From: Molossus alvarezi
Lineage: Eukaryota > Chordata > Mammalia > Chiroptera > Molossidae
Assembly (NCBI GenBank): GCA_037176705.1
Contig: CM073898.1
Coordinates: 37,885,488 to 37,949,487 of the forward strand
Direction: 5' to 3'
DNA length: 64,000 nucleotides
Of this stretch, positions 31,675-43,607 are shown piece after piece. A program made the translations under genes and the position numbers. Position 1 is the first letter of the stretch; the number at the start of each line of letters is the position of its first letter. Below the pieces are notes generated by a model, which worked only from the letters and a program-made list of their open reading frames with translations, had not been told where the DNA came from and searched no databases.

Positions 31675-31688
31675 AATAATGTAATGGT

Positions 31689-31855
31689 TAAAAGCCCAGA
31701 CTCTAATTAGGAGGTCTGAATTCTCACTCTGACACTTAATAGCCCTAACCTTGGGCAAATTGCTTAATTTCTCTAGGCCTCAGTTTCTTCATCAGAAAAT
31801 GAAGATATTAATTATACCTACCATATTGTAATTCCATGAGCATAGATATTTCACT
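31689..31855 (+). repeat. MIR SINE remnant
   Basis: AAGCCCAGACTCTAATTAGG, CTTGGGCAAATTGCTTAATT and GGCCTCAGTTTCTTCATCAG follow the MIR consensus. Confidence 0.85.
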
Positions 31856-32089
31856 TCACATACTTGTTAGACCAGCCCAGATTCTAATTAAAAAGAATTT
31901 CAAAAGCAAATGGACAATTATCTTTCAAGTAGAGGGATTCGATTTATACTCAACTATCACATTTTGCTGCATTTGGGACAATTTTCAGACAGTTCTATGA
32001 TTGGAATGGCTGGCTATGATTAATGGCCATAGAAAATAGTGAAACTTATCTGGTGGCACCAGGCTTTAACCAAATGGCAGATGTTTCCT

Positions 32090-32346
32090 ATTTATTTATT
32101 TTTATTTTATTTTATTTTATTTTATTTATTTTGTTCTTTTAATATTTATTGATTTTAGAGAGAGAGGAAGGGAGAGGGAGAGAGAGATAGAAACATTGAT
32201 GAGAGAGAACATCAATTGACCACCTCCTGCATGCCCCCCACTGGGGATTTGGCCCACAACCTGGGCAAGTGCCCTGACTGAGAGTCAAACTGGTGACCTC
32301 TTGGTGCATGGGTCGACCCTCAACCACTGAGCCACACGGGCCGGGC
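32090..32346 (-). mobile_element. Ves SINE, form B
   Basis: The tail has expanded to TTTTA repeats (32091-32132). TSD about GATGTTTCC (ending near 32088 and starting near 32347). Confidence 0.92.
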
Positions 32347-32553
32347 CGGATGTTTCCCCTTTATAATTTGTTACTGTCAATTAGAGCCATGGAGAAGTAT
32401 CTTCCAAGGACTTGTGAATGAGGAAATAATACTTCCCTCTGAGAATAAACTGTAGGAGTATGGCAGAAAAAATGTGTAATTACCTGAAAGAGACAGACTG
32501 ACTTGGGCCAGCTAAAATGTCAGTAACCTGATTGAAGATATATTAATATTTCT

Positions 32554-32795
32554 TTTTTTTTTTTTTTTGTCCTCACCCGAGGACATTTTTCCATTTTTGT
32601 TCAGATAGAGTGGGAGGGAGAGAATGAGAGAGAGAGAGAAACATCGATGTGAAAGGGACACATTGAGTGCCTGCTTCCCACATGATCCAACCAGGGACAA
32701 ACTGCAACTGAGGTACGTGCCCTTAGCAGGAACCAAACCTGGGTCTCTCCGGACCACAGGATGATGCTCTAACCGCTGAGCCAAACCGGCCAGGG
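32554..32795 (-). mobile_element. Ves SINE, form A
   Basis: A perfect 21-bp TSD (32533-32553, 32796-32816; it begins TGAAGATATATTAAT) flanks it. The middle has lost about 10 bp near the GGTTGGATCATG segment. Confidence 0.96.
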
Positions 32796-32868
32796 TGAAG
32801 ATATATTAATATTTCTAAAGATATCAGTCAATAAAAGGATTGATTAGCCTTCTATTTCTAGATTTAAA

Positions 32869-32869
<1 letters not shown>

Positions 32870-32902
<33 letters not shown>
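32870..32902. repeat. AC microsatellite
   Basis: Uninterrupted AC dinucleotides. Confidence 0.97.
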
Positions 32903-32904
<2 letters not shown>

Positions 32905-33059
32905 CAAATTGTCAGTACCCACCTAAACTCAGAGTAGAGGAAAGGAAATCTTAGCTTGCCTGTTTCTGGTTCTGGTGGAGAGGGATGCAGGGGTGATTGC
33001 TAATGGACTATTGAGGACTTTATTCTTTTTGTAATATAATCTAAACTGAGACTGATGCT

Positions 33060-33430
33060 GTGGTAGGTATTATAAGCAGTACCTGCTATTTCTTCTCTTC
33101 AGAAATAGGACCCTTTATTTTTCATTGAGTACAGTGTCACCCAGAATAAGGACTATGTTTCCCAGCTTCCTTTGAAACTAGGTGTGGCTACATTTTGTGT
33201 ATGGGATGCAAACTAACATGGTATTTGCTTCTTTCACTAAGTTTCCTCATAAGGAAAGGGCATGCTTACCTTCACCTTTTCCTTCATCCTGCTGGTTAGA
33301 ATGTATATGTGATGGCTGGAGATGAAGCAGCTATCTTGAAACATGGTGTTGAAATCATGTGTTAAGAATGGCAGAGCAACAAGATAGAGAGAGCCTGGGT
33401 ACCGGGTAATGTTGAATCTGCTATATTAGT
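33060..33430 (+). repeat. ancient mammalian repeat, family not named
   Basis: TTTCCCAGCTTCCTTTGAAA, GGTGTGGCTAC and GATGGCTGGAGATGAAGCAG recur in related form at 49325-49770 and, shorter, at 53215-53360. No coding capacity. Confidence 0.55.
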
Positions 33431-33564
33431 CTTGGATTGTTTAAACTAGACTTTATTTTTATGAGAGATTGTAACTTGTTCACATATATCTTGTTCAAGA
33501 TACTGATATTTACGGAGTTTTACCTGTCACCACTGAATCTAATCCTAAAATGTATTCAGAGTCA

Positions 33565-33835
33565 GTATGAGTTTTCTTTTGTACTATAATGAATTACCAT
33601 AACCTCATGGTTTAAAATAATACAGATGTATTCTATAATAGTTCTGAAGTTCAGGAGTCTTACAAGCTAAAATCAAGGTGTCAGCTGTGCTGCATTCCTT
33701 CTGGAGGCTTCCGGGGAAAACACATTTCCTTCACTTATCAGCTTTTTGAAGCTTCCTGTATTCTTTGGTGTCACTCCAATCTCTTCTTTTTTTTTTTTTG
33801 CCATCACATACCCTCCTACCACCTGAGACCTTCTT
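33565..33835 (+). repeat. ancient mammalian repeat, family not named
   Basis: TAATGAATTACCATAACCTC and AATCAAGGTGTCAGCTGTGC match the type of the copies at 25215-25560 and 48730-49160. Confidence 0.55.
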
Positions 33836-33840
33836 TCCTT

Positions 33841-34062
33841 TAAAAAAATTTTTTTTTCTTTATTGATTTTAGAGAGAGAAGAAGGGAGAGGGAGAGAGAG
33901 ATAGAAACATCGATGATGAGAGAACATCAATTGGCCGCCTCCTGCATGCCCCCCACTGGGGATTGGGCCCACAACCTGGGCATGTGCCCGGACTGGGAAT
34001 TGAACCAGCAACCTCTAGGTATGTGGGTTAATGCTCAACCACTTAGCCACACCAGCCACAAG
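33841..34062 (-). mobile_element. Ves SINE, form B
   Basis: Antisense copy; head GCCACACCAGCCACA is slightly damaged. No clean TSD. Confidence 0.9.
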
Positions 34063-34090
34063 ATTGTTTTATTTTAAAATAATCGGTGAT

Positions 34091-34240
34091 GGTCGTGTGG
34101 GAAGTAACCAATTGATGTGTCTCTCTCACATCAATGTCTCCCTCTCTCTCTCTGTTTTTCTCTCTCTCTCTCCCTCCCCCTCTTCCCTTCTGCTCTCTCC
34201 AAAAATCAATGGAAAAATATCCTCAGGTGAGGATTAACAA
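34091..34240 (+). mobile_element. Ves SINE, form A, 5'-truncated
   Basis: Begins at GGTCGTGTGGGAAGTAACCA, lacking the tRNA head with both promoter boxes. The tail is CAA repeats. Imperfect TSD resembling TAAAATCAGTGAT. Confidence 0.85.
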
Positions 34241-34765
34241 CAACAACAACAAAAACATAAAATCAGTGATAATATTTCTAACAATGTAACAATAAACAAG
34301 AACTACTTTTAGTTAACTCATGAATTAAATGAATAAAGCATATGGTAAAATTGAAATCAGAGTATTTTTATAAACGAATGAATTTTAATGTAATACTCTT
34401 AATCAAAATGGTTATCGAAGACCATGTCAGCAGACAAGATATTAGAAATATCAATAAACTATAAGAAACTTGAAGATTCTTTCAGAAACATTAAGGTGGC
34501 TTAAGGCTAGCAGATTCTTTCACCAAGTTCTTCAGACAGAGTGGGAGAAACATTTCCCCAGGGTGTAACGTTCACCAAAACTTTCTCTCCTATACAGTAA
34601 AATGACTACAATTTAAAATTCAGTGTTACCAACACCTTCCCTTACATAATAAAGAAATCAAGGCACAATGTAGGAAAACAACCTGAATTTGTTGAGACAA
34701 CTCTCGATCATCACTTTCTGGAAGGTGGGAGGACAGTTTTATTTTTATCTCTGAATTTCCTGATT
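34241..34765. other. unassigned intergenic stretch
   Basis: AT-rich; no gene or repeat recognised. Confidence 0.5.
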
Positions 34766-35010
34766 CAAGCATTTCTTCTGTGTCCTTGGCCTGGAATGCC
34801 CTTCTTGTTGGCCTAGTAAGTACTTCTTCATTCTCTGAGATTCGCGTTAAGTATCGCCTTCTCTGTGAAGCTCCCTTGAACCTATGGGGAAGTGGACCCT
34901 TCCCATCTTCTGGGCTACCACTGCACACTCTATACTTGTTTGCAGATATGGTTTCCTCTCCACTAGATGCAAGCTTCTTAAAGGCATATGTGAAAATTTA
35001 GTTTACTTAA
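34766..35010 (+). mobile_element. LINE2 3' end, sense
   Basis: TTGGCCTGGAATGCCCTTCT, GCGTTAAGTATCGCCTTCTC and GATGCAAGCTTCTTAAAGGC follow the remembered L2 3' region. Confidence 0.75.
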
Positions 35011-35014
35011 CATA

Positions 35015-35445
35015 GTATTTACTACAGTACTGTGTATACTTAAGGCACTATTCCAAGCACTACATAAATTTCCAGTCACTTAATTCCTGTAACAGTCCTA
35101 TGAAGTATATTGTTTGTTTGTTTTTTTTTATCCTCACCAGAGGACATTTTTCCATTTTTTGTTCAGGTAGAATGGGAGGGAGAGAGAGGAACAGAGAGAG
35201 AGAGAGAAACATCGACGTGAAAGGGACACATCGAGTGGTTGCCACCCGCACAACCGACCAGGGCCGGGGACAAACTGCAACCGAGGTACGCGCCCTTAGC
35301 GGGAACCAAACCCGGGTCTCTCCGGACCGCAGGCCGACGCTCTAACCGCTGAGCCAAACCGGCCAGGGCCCTATGAAGTATATTATTACCCCAATTTTAT
35401 AAATGAGAAACCAGGAGAACAGAGGATTAGTAACTTAACTTGATT
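35015..35445 (-). repeat. MIR SINE remnant, split by a Ves SINE
   Basis: The two parts (35015-35111, 35370-35445) join at the TSD of the SINE at 35112-35369. CCCAATTTTATAAATGAGAA is the antisense MIR core. Confidence 0.8.
35112..35369 (-). mobile_element. Ves SINE, form A, young
   Basis: Perfect 15-bp TSD CCTATGAAGTATATT at 35097-35111 and 35370-35384. High CpG retention. Confidence 0.97.
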
Positions 35446-35754
35446 CATCTCTGTTCCACTAGCACCCAAAGTGAATGCTTTGCATATAGTGGGCATTCAT
35501 TCGTTCAATAACTATTTATCAGTACTTCGTATATGTCAGGTGCTCTTCTCGGTGCTAGGACACAACAGTGACTAAAGCTGAAAAAACTGCTCTCGAGGAG
35601 CTGACAGTCTGATTGGCAGATAAAGGCAAACAAACAAACAAAAAAAAACCTTAAAATAAATCTATGTTCTGATAGATAACAACAAATTCTACAGAAAAAA
35701 AATAAAGCTGGGAAGGGAAAATGGGGTACTTGGGAGTTGCAATTTTGATGTTTC

Positions 35755-36470
35755 AGTTGTGATTCTCCAGAGAAAAAGAACCAATAGGCTTTATATAGAG
35801 AGAATTTCACATATAAATATATATAATAAGAAATTGAATATATATTATAAGAAATTAAAATGAGCCCTTCTGGTGTAGCTCAGTGGTTGAGCGTTGACCC
35901 ATGCACCAAGAGGTCGCCAGTGTGATTCCCGGTCAGGGCACATGCCCAGGTTGTGGGCCCGATCCCCAGTGCGGGGCATGCAAGAAGTGGCCAATCGATG
36001 TTCTCTCTCATCAATGTTTCTAGCTTTCTCTCCCTCTAAAATCAATTTAAAAAATAATAAATTGAAATGAGCTCATGCGATTATAGAGGCTAAGCAGTCC
36101 CAAGATCTACAGTCAGCAAACCGAAGACCCAGAGGAGCCAGAAGGGAAGTTCCCATCTGAGTCTGAAGGCCTAAGAACCAGGAGAGCCGATAATGTAAGT
36201 TCCAGTCCAAGGCCAGGAGAAGATGGAGGCTCCAGCCGTCAGGCAGGTTAAGTTCCCTCTTACTCCATCTTTTTTGTTCTATTTAGGCCTTCATATGTTA
36301 GGATGAGGTCCACCCACATTTGGGAAAGAAATCTGTTTTACACAGTCTATCAGTTCAAAGGTTTATCTGATCCAGAATGAGATCCTCACCATCACACCCA
36401 GAATAATGTTTGACCAAATGTCTGGGCACCCCATGGCCCAGTCAAGTTAATACATAAAATGAACAATCAC
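35755..36470 (-). repeat. ancient mammalian repeat inserted in LINE2, family not named
   Basis: Starts GTTGTGATTCTCCAGAGAAA and ends near TAATACATAAAATGAACAAT. The right half (AGAATAATGTTTGACCAAAT, CTGGGCACCCCATGGCCCAG) recurs at 62056-62235. Confidence 0.65.
35866..36058 (+). mobile_element. Ves SINE, form B
   Basis: TSD AAATTRAAATGAGC at about 35852-35865 and 36059-36072, one mismatch. Confidence 0.94.
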
Positions 36471-37454
36471 AGATGGGTAAACAGGGAAGGGCTCCCTGGG
36501 AAGGAGGTGAGTTGCATCTGAGGGAAGAACATCCTAGGAACAGCCTAGAAAGGTTCAAGGAACAGCAAAGGGTGGGGATTGTGCTGCTGGAATGAAGCAG
36601 GCAAGGGAGAAAGAAGCAAGGGGTGAAGTTGGAGAGAGAAGGGGCAGGGAGCAGAGCACGCATGGCTCTAAAGGAATATTTGGAGGTGACCTTTTACTAA
36701 AAATATCATGGGAGTGTTATTCCGCAGAGGAGTGACTCTGTGTTTTAACACTATCACTCTGGCTTCTGTGCTGAGAAGAGTCCGGATGGTGTCAAAGATG
36801 GAAGCTAGGAGACTAGTTTGGAGGTTCCTGCACTGAGTTAGGGGAGAGAGAGAGCAGTGGTCGTATTGGAAACAGTGAGAAGTGGTCACATTCTGGACGT
36901 ATGCTCAAGTTAAGCTGGCAGATGGGATCTGAGGTGTGAGAGGAAGAGAGATGTCGAGGATGATTCCAAGGTTTTGGTCTGAGCATCTGGGGAAGAGAAA
37001 CAGAATTTGGTGGGAGCAAGAGGAGATCAGTTTGGGACTTGTTCAGTTTGAGATGTCCGTGAGTCATCCACGTGGAGATATAAGGAGGCAGCTGGATAAG
37101 TGAGCGTGGAGTTCGGGGTGAAATGCAGGCTGGGCACGACACATATTAATGGTGTTCAAAGCCACGAGACTAGATGAGATCACCAAAGAAGTGAGTGAAG
37201 ATAGAAAAGAGAGGAGGTCCAAGGACTGAATCTTGGAATACTCCAAGTTTTAAAGGTCAGAGAGATGAAGAGAATTCAGCAAAGGATGCTGAAAAGGAGC
37301 AGCCAGAGAGGCAAGATGAAGACAAGGTCAGTCTGCTCCGGAAAACCAAGTGGAAAGCAGTTTGAGAAGGAGAGTGTTCATAATCCACTAATCAAGTAAA
37401 ATGAAGCTTGAGATTTGGCCATTGGATATAGCAACAGGGAAGTCAAGGTAACCT

Positions 37455-37660
37455 TTTTTTTTTTTTTAATTTGTTTTTCTTTATTGATTTTAGGGAGAGA
37501 GAGAAACATCGATGAGAGAGAACATCAATTGGCCGCCTCCTGCAAGACCCACACTGAGGATTTGGCCCACAACCTGGACATGTGCCCTGACCGGGAATCA
37601 AACCAGCAACCGCTTGGTGCATGGGTCGATGCTCAACCACTGAACCACACCGGCTGGGCA
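37455..37660 (-). mobile_element. Ves SINE, form B
   Basis: Lies in LINE2; TSD around TAACCTT with an indel. Confidence 0.92.
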
Positions 37661-38340
37661 AGAGATAACCTTGATAAGGGCAATTTAATTGGAATGGGTT
37701 GAATAAACACATGATTGTTTTAGGTGTAAGAGAGAATGAGAAAGGAGGTATTGGAGATGGTGAGGATAGACAATCTCTAGAAAGGAAGGAAATAAAGGTG
37801 GTAGCCGGAGAAGGAAGTGGGGTCAAGAGAAGGTTTTTCAAAGGTGGGAGAAATGATGTCTCTAGAAGGATGGAAAAGTTCCAGTGAAAAGGAAAGAATT
37901 GAGAGAATTACTAAAGAGATGTCCTTGAGTGGATCAGAGTAAGTGGCATCTGGTCCACGGGTAGAGCCAGTCGTCTTTTGTAGGGGCACAGAGTTCTACG
38001 GCCACGGGGAAAGCCCAGGTGTGGGCACGGATGCGGGTGTGGGTGTTTTGGGAGCTTCTTCTGATTCATTCTATGTCCTCAGTGAAATAGGAAGCAAGGC
38101 CATCCACACATAATGAAAATAGGTGGCGAGTGGGCATCTGAGGTTTGTGGACAGAGGAGAAGGTATGAAATGTCATCTGGGAGAGTGGGAGAATAAAAGG
38201 ACTGGGGAAATAGAATATGACTGCCAGCAGCATTAAGGCCGACGCGAAGTTTGTGACCATAATTTACAGTGTGATCTCTCAGCATGATCAAGTGACTATC
38301 TCAAAGTGTCAGGGGGGTCAGGGAGCTGAGGGCACATGCA

Positions 38341-39345
38341 ATGTAAGTGAATTTAAACTGAGTAAGTCATCAAATGAATGCATTCGTGTGGAATAAACTT
38401 TTCTCTCCCATCCGTTGATTCAAACACACTTTATTCTTAAGGGCCCACACAAGAACTGTATCACCCAGAAACCATGCTTGGGGGTAAGCCAGTAAATGTT
38501 CTCATGGATGAGAATAATTGAAAAGGGGAGAATGAAATATCATAGGTCATGGTGTAGAGGGATTCTGCTGTTTAAGTTTTCCCTTAGATTGTTTAAAACT
38601 CATCATCCGTTCAAATATTAGCTTATTCTGGCAGCAAAACACTGACCTCTGGGAAATGTTGGAGGGTGACTCATATAAGTTTCCACAACATACTTTTTTT
38701 TTTCCTTTTTCTTTTTGGCCAGAACTCAAAGTCTTTTTAAGTATCTGGTAAATAGTTCAATTTATCCTAATTAGGAGTGTGTGCCACGGGGCATGATTCC
38801 CTTTGGTTCCCCGTTTGGCCTCAATTTTATATTCAGCAGGCCAAAAAAGAGGCAAATACTAGTAGTACCTGTCCTTGGCCAGGGAAAAATTGTTTATAAT
38901 TCAGAGTCTCCTTTAATTGAGGGTCAGTGAGGACCAGGAAACAATGTGTAAAGCCAACTCACCCTTCTTAGCAACTTACCACATTGACACACCCATCATT
39001 CCCGCCCTCCTACAATTTAAATATGGCACAGAATAAATGCTCATTCTGCTTCACTCCGCATAACTATCAGTCCATGCATAGGATGGCCACTCCCTTGCCA
39101 AAGCCTCCTCACTCTGCGTGGTTAGGCACCTTGGTGAACACGGGTTGTGTATGCATGTACTATTTTAAAACTGGTGGCCTAAAAATAGATGTGTACAAAC
39201 AGAAAAGGCATGCTTGTTGAGTTCAGGCTGGCCAGGCTGGAACTCTTAGCGGAAGGTATGACAAGTGTGTCTTGTCCTGATACCTGGAGATCCTAACCAA
39301 GGAAAAAGCAAAAGGAATCCAATACACAGGCATTCTTACTGAGAC
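38341..39345. other. unassigned intergenic stretch
   Basis: About 1 kb; no gene or repeat family recognised. Contains a T-run at about 38694-38703. Confidence 0.5.
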
Positions 39346-39992
39346 CAGTGGTTTCCAATAGGGGCAGTGCCACCTTTTAGGATGTTTTCCAGGGATTGTG
39401 GGAGTATTTTTGGTTATCACAATAAGACATAAGTGGTATTTTGTGGCTGGGGGCCTGGGTGACAAATGGGTGAAACAATTCTATAGAACAAAGAAATTGT
39501 CCTACAAATATCCTTCGGGTACTGGTGTGGATGCTACATCTATTTATAATGATTTGAACATAAACCCTTACTCTAATTTTGTTTCTCCTTTATATTGCAC
39601 TCAGAGCTTTATGTTAATTAAAAAATTTTATGGCCCTGGCCAGTTTCTCTCAGTGGTTAGAGCGTCGGCCCACGGACCAAAGAGTCCCGAGTTTGATTCC
39701 AGTCAAGGGCATGGACCTCGGTTGCAGTTTGGTTCCCAGTCCTGGTCAGGGTCATGTGGGAGGCAACCAATCTATGTGTCCCTATCACATCAATGTTTCT
39801 CTCTCCCTCCCTACCTTCCACTCTATATGAAGATAAATGGAAAAAATATCCTTGGGTGAGGATCAAAAATTTTTTTATTTTTTTGTGTCTGTGGGTAGAT
39901 TTTATCATATATGAATTTCACTTCAGGACAGAGAAGGTGATGTTTCATTATAAAAAGGGGATTGTGGGGTCTGATACAGTTGAGAACTGCTG
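39346..39992. mobile_element. MER20/Charlie-type hAT DNA transposon, split by a Ves SINE
   Basis: The left end CAGTGGTTTCCAA and right end TTGAGAACTGCTG are inverted repeats. TTTTTGGTTATCACAATAAG and CTACAAATATCCTTCGGG fit the left interior. The Ves at 39631-39872 interrupts it. A similar right part occurs at 50815-50907. Confidence 0.65.
39631..39872 (+). mobile_element. Ves SINE, form A
   Basis: Head GCCCTGGCCAGTTTCTCTCA; tail CCTTGGGTGAGGATC. TSD is T/A-rich and imprecise. Confidence 0.92.
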
Positions 39993-40190
39993 TTCTACAC
40001 ATTTGCTGTGCCTTCTCCTTGTTATGGTAAGTTTACAAATTATTTATAATCTTATCCAATCTTATCCATAAAAGGTAGGGAGGCGTAATCCCAGGAGTCC
40101 ACATTTAAGTCTTAAAGTGTAAAGTCAGTCTCAAGTGGCAGTTACCTATGATTCCTTCCTCCTTGCCCCATATTAGGAAGAAATTAAAGA

Positions 40191-40282
40191 TAGATGTTCT
40201 CTCTCATCAATGTTTCTGTCACTCTCTCTCCCTCTCATTTCCTCTCTCTCTAAAAAAAAATCAATAAAGAAAAAAAAAAAAG
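40191..40282 (+). mobile_element. Ves SINE 3' part, directly before a full copy
   Basis: Starts at ATGTTCTCTCTCATCAATGT and ends with AAATCAATAAAG plus A-run, form B. It joins without spacer to the SINE at 40283. Confidence 0.88.
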
Positions 40283-40486
40283 TCCAGCTGATGTGGCTCA
40301 GTGGTTGAGCGTTGACCCATATACCAAGAGGTTGCCGGTTAGAATTCCTGGTCAGGGCACATGCCCAGGTTGTGGGCCCGATCCCCAGCAGGGGGCATGC
40401 AGGAGGTGGCCAATCGATGTTCTCTCTCATCGATGTTTCTAGCTCTCTCTCCCTCTTCCTCTCTCTCTAAAAAAAAAATCAATAAA
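40283..40486 (+). mobile_element. Ves SINE, form B
   Basis: Head TCCAGCTGATGTGGCTCAGT; tail AAAATCAATAAAG. The pair 40191-40486 has imperfect flanking repeats GGAAGAAATTAAA / GGAAAAAAATTAAA, so both parts may have inserted as one unit. Confidence 0.93.
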
Positions 40487-40500
40487 GGAAAAAAATTAAA

Positions 40501-41034
40501 TTAAAAAAAAATAGGAATAGCCAAAATTTCTTGTGGAAAAGGAAATCACAATAAAAAGGAGGTGAGGATGGGAAAGTCTGCGGCTCGGCATCAGATGATG
40601 TGGCCATCCCACCAGGGGCAGAGATTATGCTTTCTCTGTCTTGTCTTCCACCCCCAAACTCCGCCCTCCCCTCCCCCAGAGGTATACTCACTCAGCCCAG
40701 TCCCATCCCTAGAAATGTAAACTTCATGTCCCAATTACTCTATACCCACTGCAAACAGACTCCCTTTGTTCTCAGGGCACATGCGGGACAGTAAAAGGTT
40801 TACACTAAAACACGCCATCCACCAAGCTTCAGACACCCCACTGGAATGAAGGTGCCAAATGAAAGGTTTGGTAAGATCTTCAAAAGAAGATCCCAAGAGG
40901 CAGAGTCCATTAATCAGGACCCTGCAATTACAAGGATCTGAGGATCATTATAACGAAGCAACTGCTAATAGTCATAACAGGAAGGAACAATGCGTGACAC
41001 CATGACGTTCTGTGCTTAAAACTGTAGTCGAAAT
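40501..41034. other. unassigned intergenic stretch
   Basis: No gene or repeat recognised; a C-rich part lies at about 40640-40690. Confidence 0.5.
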
Positions 41035-41044
41035 GGCTACAGTT

Positions 41045-41295
41045 TTGTTTTTTGCTAACTCTCACCCGAGGATATTTTTCCACTGATTTTTTTAGATAGA
41101 GTGGAATCGAAGGAGGAAGGGAAGGAGAGAGAGAGACACATTGATGAGAGAGACACATCTATTGGCTGCCTCCCACACGACCCCAACCAGGGCTGGGATT
41201 GAACCTGCAACTCAGGTGTGCCCTTGACCAGGAATCAATCCCTCCACCCTTTGGTGTGCAGGTTGGCGCTCTAACCGCGGAACCACACCAACCAG
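41045..41295 (-). mobile_element. Ves SINE, form A
   Basis: TSD GGCTACAGTT at 41035-41044 and 41296-41305. Confidence 0.94.
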
Positions 41296-41721
41296 GGCTA
41301 CAGTTATTTTATTTTATTTTTTTGAAAGAGGAAAACAGGCTAATTAAAAAAGCCTTAGAGATCAACCAAAGAGAAGGCTTGATATTCAGAACATAAAATT
41401 GTGTGATTCTTTTTACTGTTGAGCATTATGTAAATGAAATCTTAGCAAGTAAAAGGATGGACTGAGTAATAAATAAACAAGGACTGTGTCCAGGCAGAAT
41501 GGGAGTCTCCCATGAATCCATGCAGGACCACGTAGAGTGGAGTTGTGGCTTGGACCAAGTATTTGCTGAATTAGGTTGAGGCATGAGGGTAAAGAATAGA
41601 GTCCTGAGCAAGGTCAGCGTCAAGGGCGTACAACCTGTGAAATCAAGGCCCTGTGCTCAGAATGCTTGGTTTATTATCCTGCTGTCACCATCTTGAAATT
41701 ATTAATAATTTTTTAACAAGG

Positions 41722-41984
41722 GCCCTGGCCGGTTTGGCTCAGCGGTTAGAGCGTCGGCCTGCGGTCCTGAGAGACCCGGGTTCGGTTCCCGCTAAGGGCA
41801 CGTACCTCGGTTGCAGTTTGTCCCCGGCCCTGGTCGGTTGTGCGGGTGGCAGCCACTCGATGTGTCCCTTTCACATCGATGTTTCTCTCTCTCTCTCTCT
41901 GTTCCTCTCTCTCCCCCCCAACTCTACCTGAACAAAAAATGGAAGAATGTCCTCCGGTGAGGATTAAAAAAAAAAAAAAAAAAA
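41722..41984 (+). mobile_element. Ves SINE, form A, young
   Basis: Near consensus with most CpGs intact (GCGTCGGCCTGCGGTC). Short TSD AAGGGCCC overlapping the head. Confidence 0.95.
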
Positions 41985-42054
41985 GGGCCCTCACATTTTT
42001 GTTTTGCAATAGGCCCTTCAAATTATGTAGCCAATTCTGGTCAGGCAGGTGAAC

Positions 42055-42225
42055 ATCTGAGTCTGAGACACTTGGATTCAAATCCCAGCTCTGTCACTGG
42101 CCAGCTGTATGACCTTGGGAACTTATTTGACCCCTCTTCACCTGTAAAACAGGAGCATAATAGTACCCATCTCACAGGACTGTTGTGAAGACTAGAAGAA
42201 CAGAGCAGTGTTCAGGAGATGCTAC
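42055..42225 (+). repeat. MIR SINE remnant
   Basis: GGATTCAAATCCCAGCTCTG, TGTATGACCTTGGGAACTTA and CATCTCACAGGACTGTTGTG follow the MIR consensus closely. Confidence 0.88.
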
Positions 42226-42229
42226 TAGT

Positions 42230-43368
42230 GTTCTTCTCAGTGACAAAGCTCTAGAGGACATGGCACCGCCGGAGCTGGAGTAGAACTGTGTTCTAAACCC
42301 ACTCTCGCCAACACACTTCTGCTCTGGCTGTGTATAGGGACGTCACCATCCTTGTGGCAAGACGGGCCAAGGTAATTTTCTTAATTGCAGGCTTCACTGA
42401 CACATTTTGTGCCAGAACCGAAGTTAGAGTAGGTGTTCTTTCAAATCTGTGAATCATCACACACACACTCGCACATCGCCTATTTCTTATAGATTTAGAA
42501 GAGTCGAACTCTTGTCAAGATCATGGAGACGTTATTTTAGAATGTAGAAACATGCCCATATAAAAGCAACTTGCTATTGAAAATACTCCCCTCACTGCGT
42601 GGGCCTGCTGAGTCATTTCAGTTGCCACACCGTTATTTAATACAATGTTCCCAACCAAAGAAATTGCATATAAGAATAATCCACAGACCCATTTTGCTAG
42701 GACTACATACTAATTATCACCTTGTCACAAATAAATTGATGGTGTTATATTAGAATATGGTTTGGGTTGAGTGAGGAATGAAAGGTAGAAGAAGTAAGGT
42801 CGAGGGGTAACATTTTCTTCCATGTTGATTGAATACCCCCTATTAGTTCCTTGTTTATTACTATAATAAAAAGTAGTTTTTGGCAGTACTTGTTCTTTTA
42901 AAAATATTTCTGAGGTTGAGAACAAAGTTTTAAAATTTGAAATGGGGTATTTTGTTTTGTTTTTTAATTTAATGTATTGAATATGCAATGACCATTCTAG
43001 TTAATGGAAATACCTCGCTACCACACTGTGATAAGAAACTCCTCCCACAAGTTGAGTCACAGTTCTGGAAGAAAACTCTACAGTTGCTAGAAAGACAAAA
43101 TTGCCCCCAAGCTGTGGGAAGTGAGTTCTTTCTCCCAACCAGGTGGCTTCCACAGTTGCATATGCAGGTGAAGTTGGTCTTCCGCTTCTCTAAACATTTC
43201 ACATTGAGTTTCGCTCCATCACTAGGTCATTAATGATAACCTGATAAATGCAGGGTTATGGATTTAGGGATGACTCTCCCTAATTTTATATCTTGTTTTA
43301 AAAAATATTTGGTTTTTTAATATTTTTTATTGTAGTAAAACCTACATAACATTGTTTACCATTCCAGT
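42230..43368. other. unassigned intergenic stretch
   Basis: Just over 1.1 kb; AT-rich with no recognised gene or repeat. A short open frame at 42988-43233 has no known motif. Confidence 0.5.
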
Positions 43369-43378
43369 CATTTTAAAA

Positions 43379-43597
43379 AACACGTTTTTTATTGATTTTT
43401 TAGAGAGAGGGGAAGGGAGAGATAGATAGAAACATTCATGTGAGAGAGAAACATCAATTGTCTGCCTCCTGCACGCCCCCTTCTGGGGCTGGAGCCTGCA
43501 ACCCGGGCATGTGCCCTGACTGGGAATTGAACTGGGACCTCTCAGTTCATGGGACGACGCTAAATCCACTGAGCCACACCGGCCGGACTACTTAAGC
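43379..43597 (-). mobile_element. Ves SINE, form B
   Basis: TSD CATTTTAAAA at 43369-43378 and 43598-43607. It inserted at the tail of the next, older SINE. Confidence 0.92.
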
Positions 43598-43607
43598 ATT
43601 TTAAAAT

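Larger units (their letters stand above)
35490..38340 (-). mobile_element. LINE2 copy, antisense, split
   Basis: The 3' end is at 35490-35750 (GGCATTCATTCGTTCAATAA). The reverse-transcriptase region resumes at about 36471 and runs to 38340. Its minus-strand frames (36813-37142) contain LKLNKSQTDLLLLPP, close to the L2 protein motif around 'LNMSKTELLIFPP'. Interrupted by an older repeat (35755-36470) with a Ves inside, and by the Ves at 37455-37660. The best preserved L2 in the window, but with many stops. Confidence 0.8.

Noticed and set aside
37443..37841. A 132-codon minus-strand frame
   Set aside because: It crosses from LINE2 into a Ves SINE and has no protein homology I recognise.
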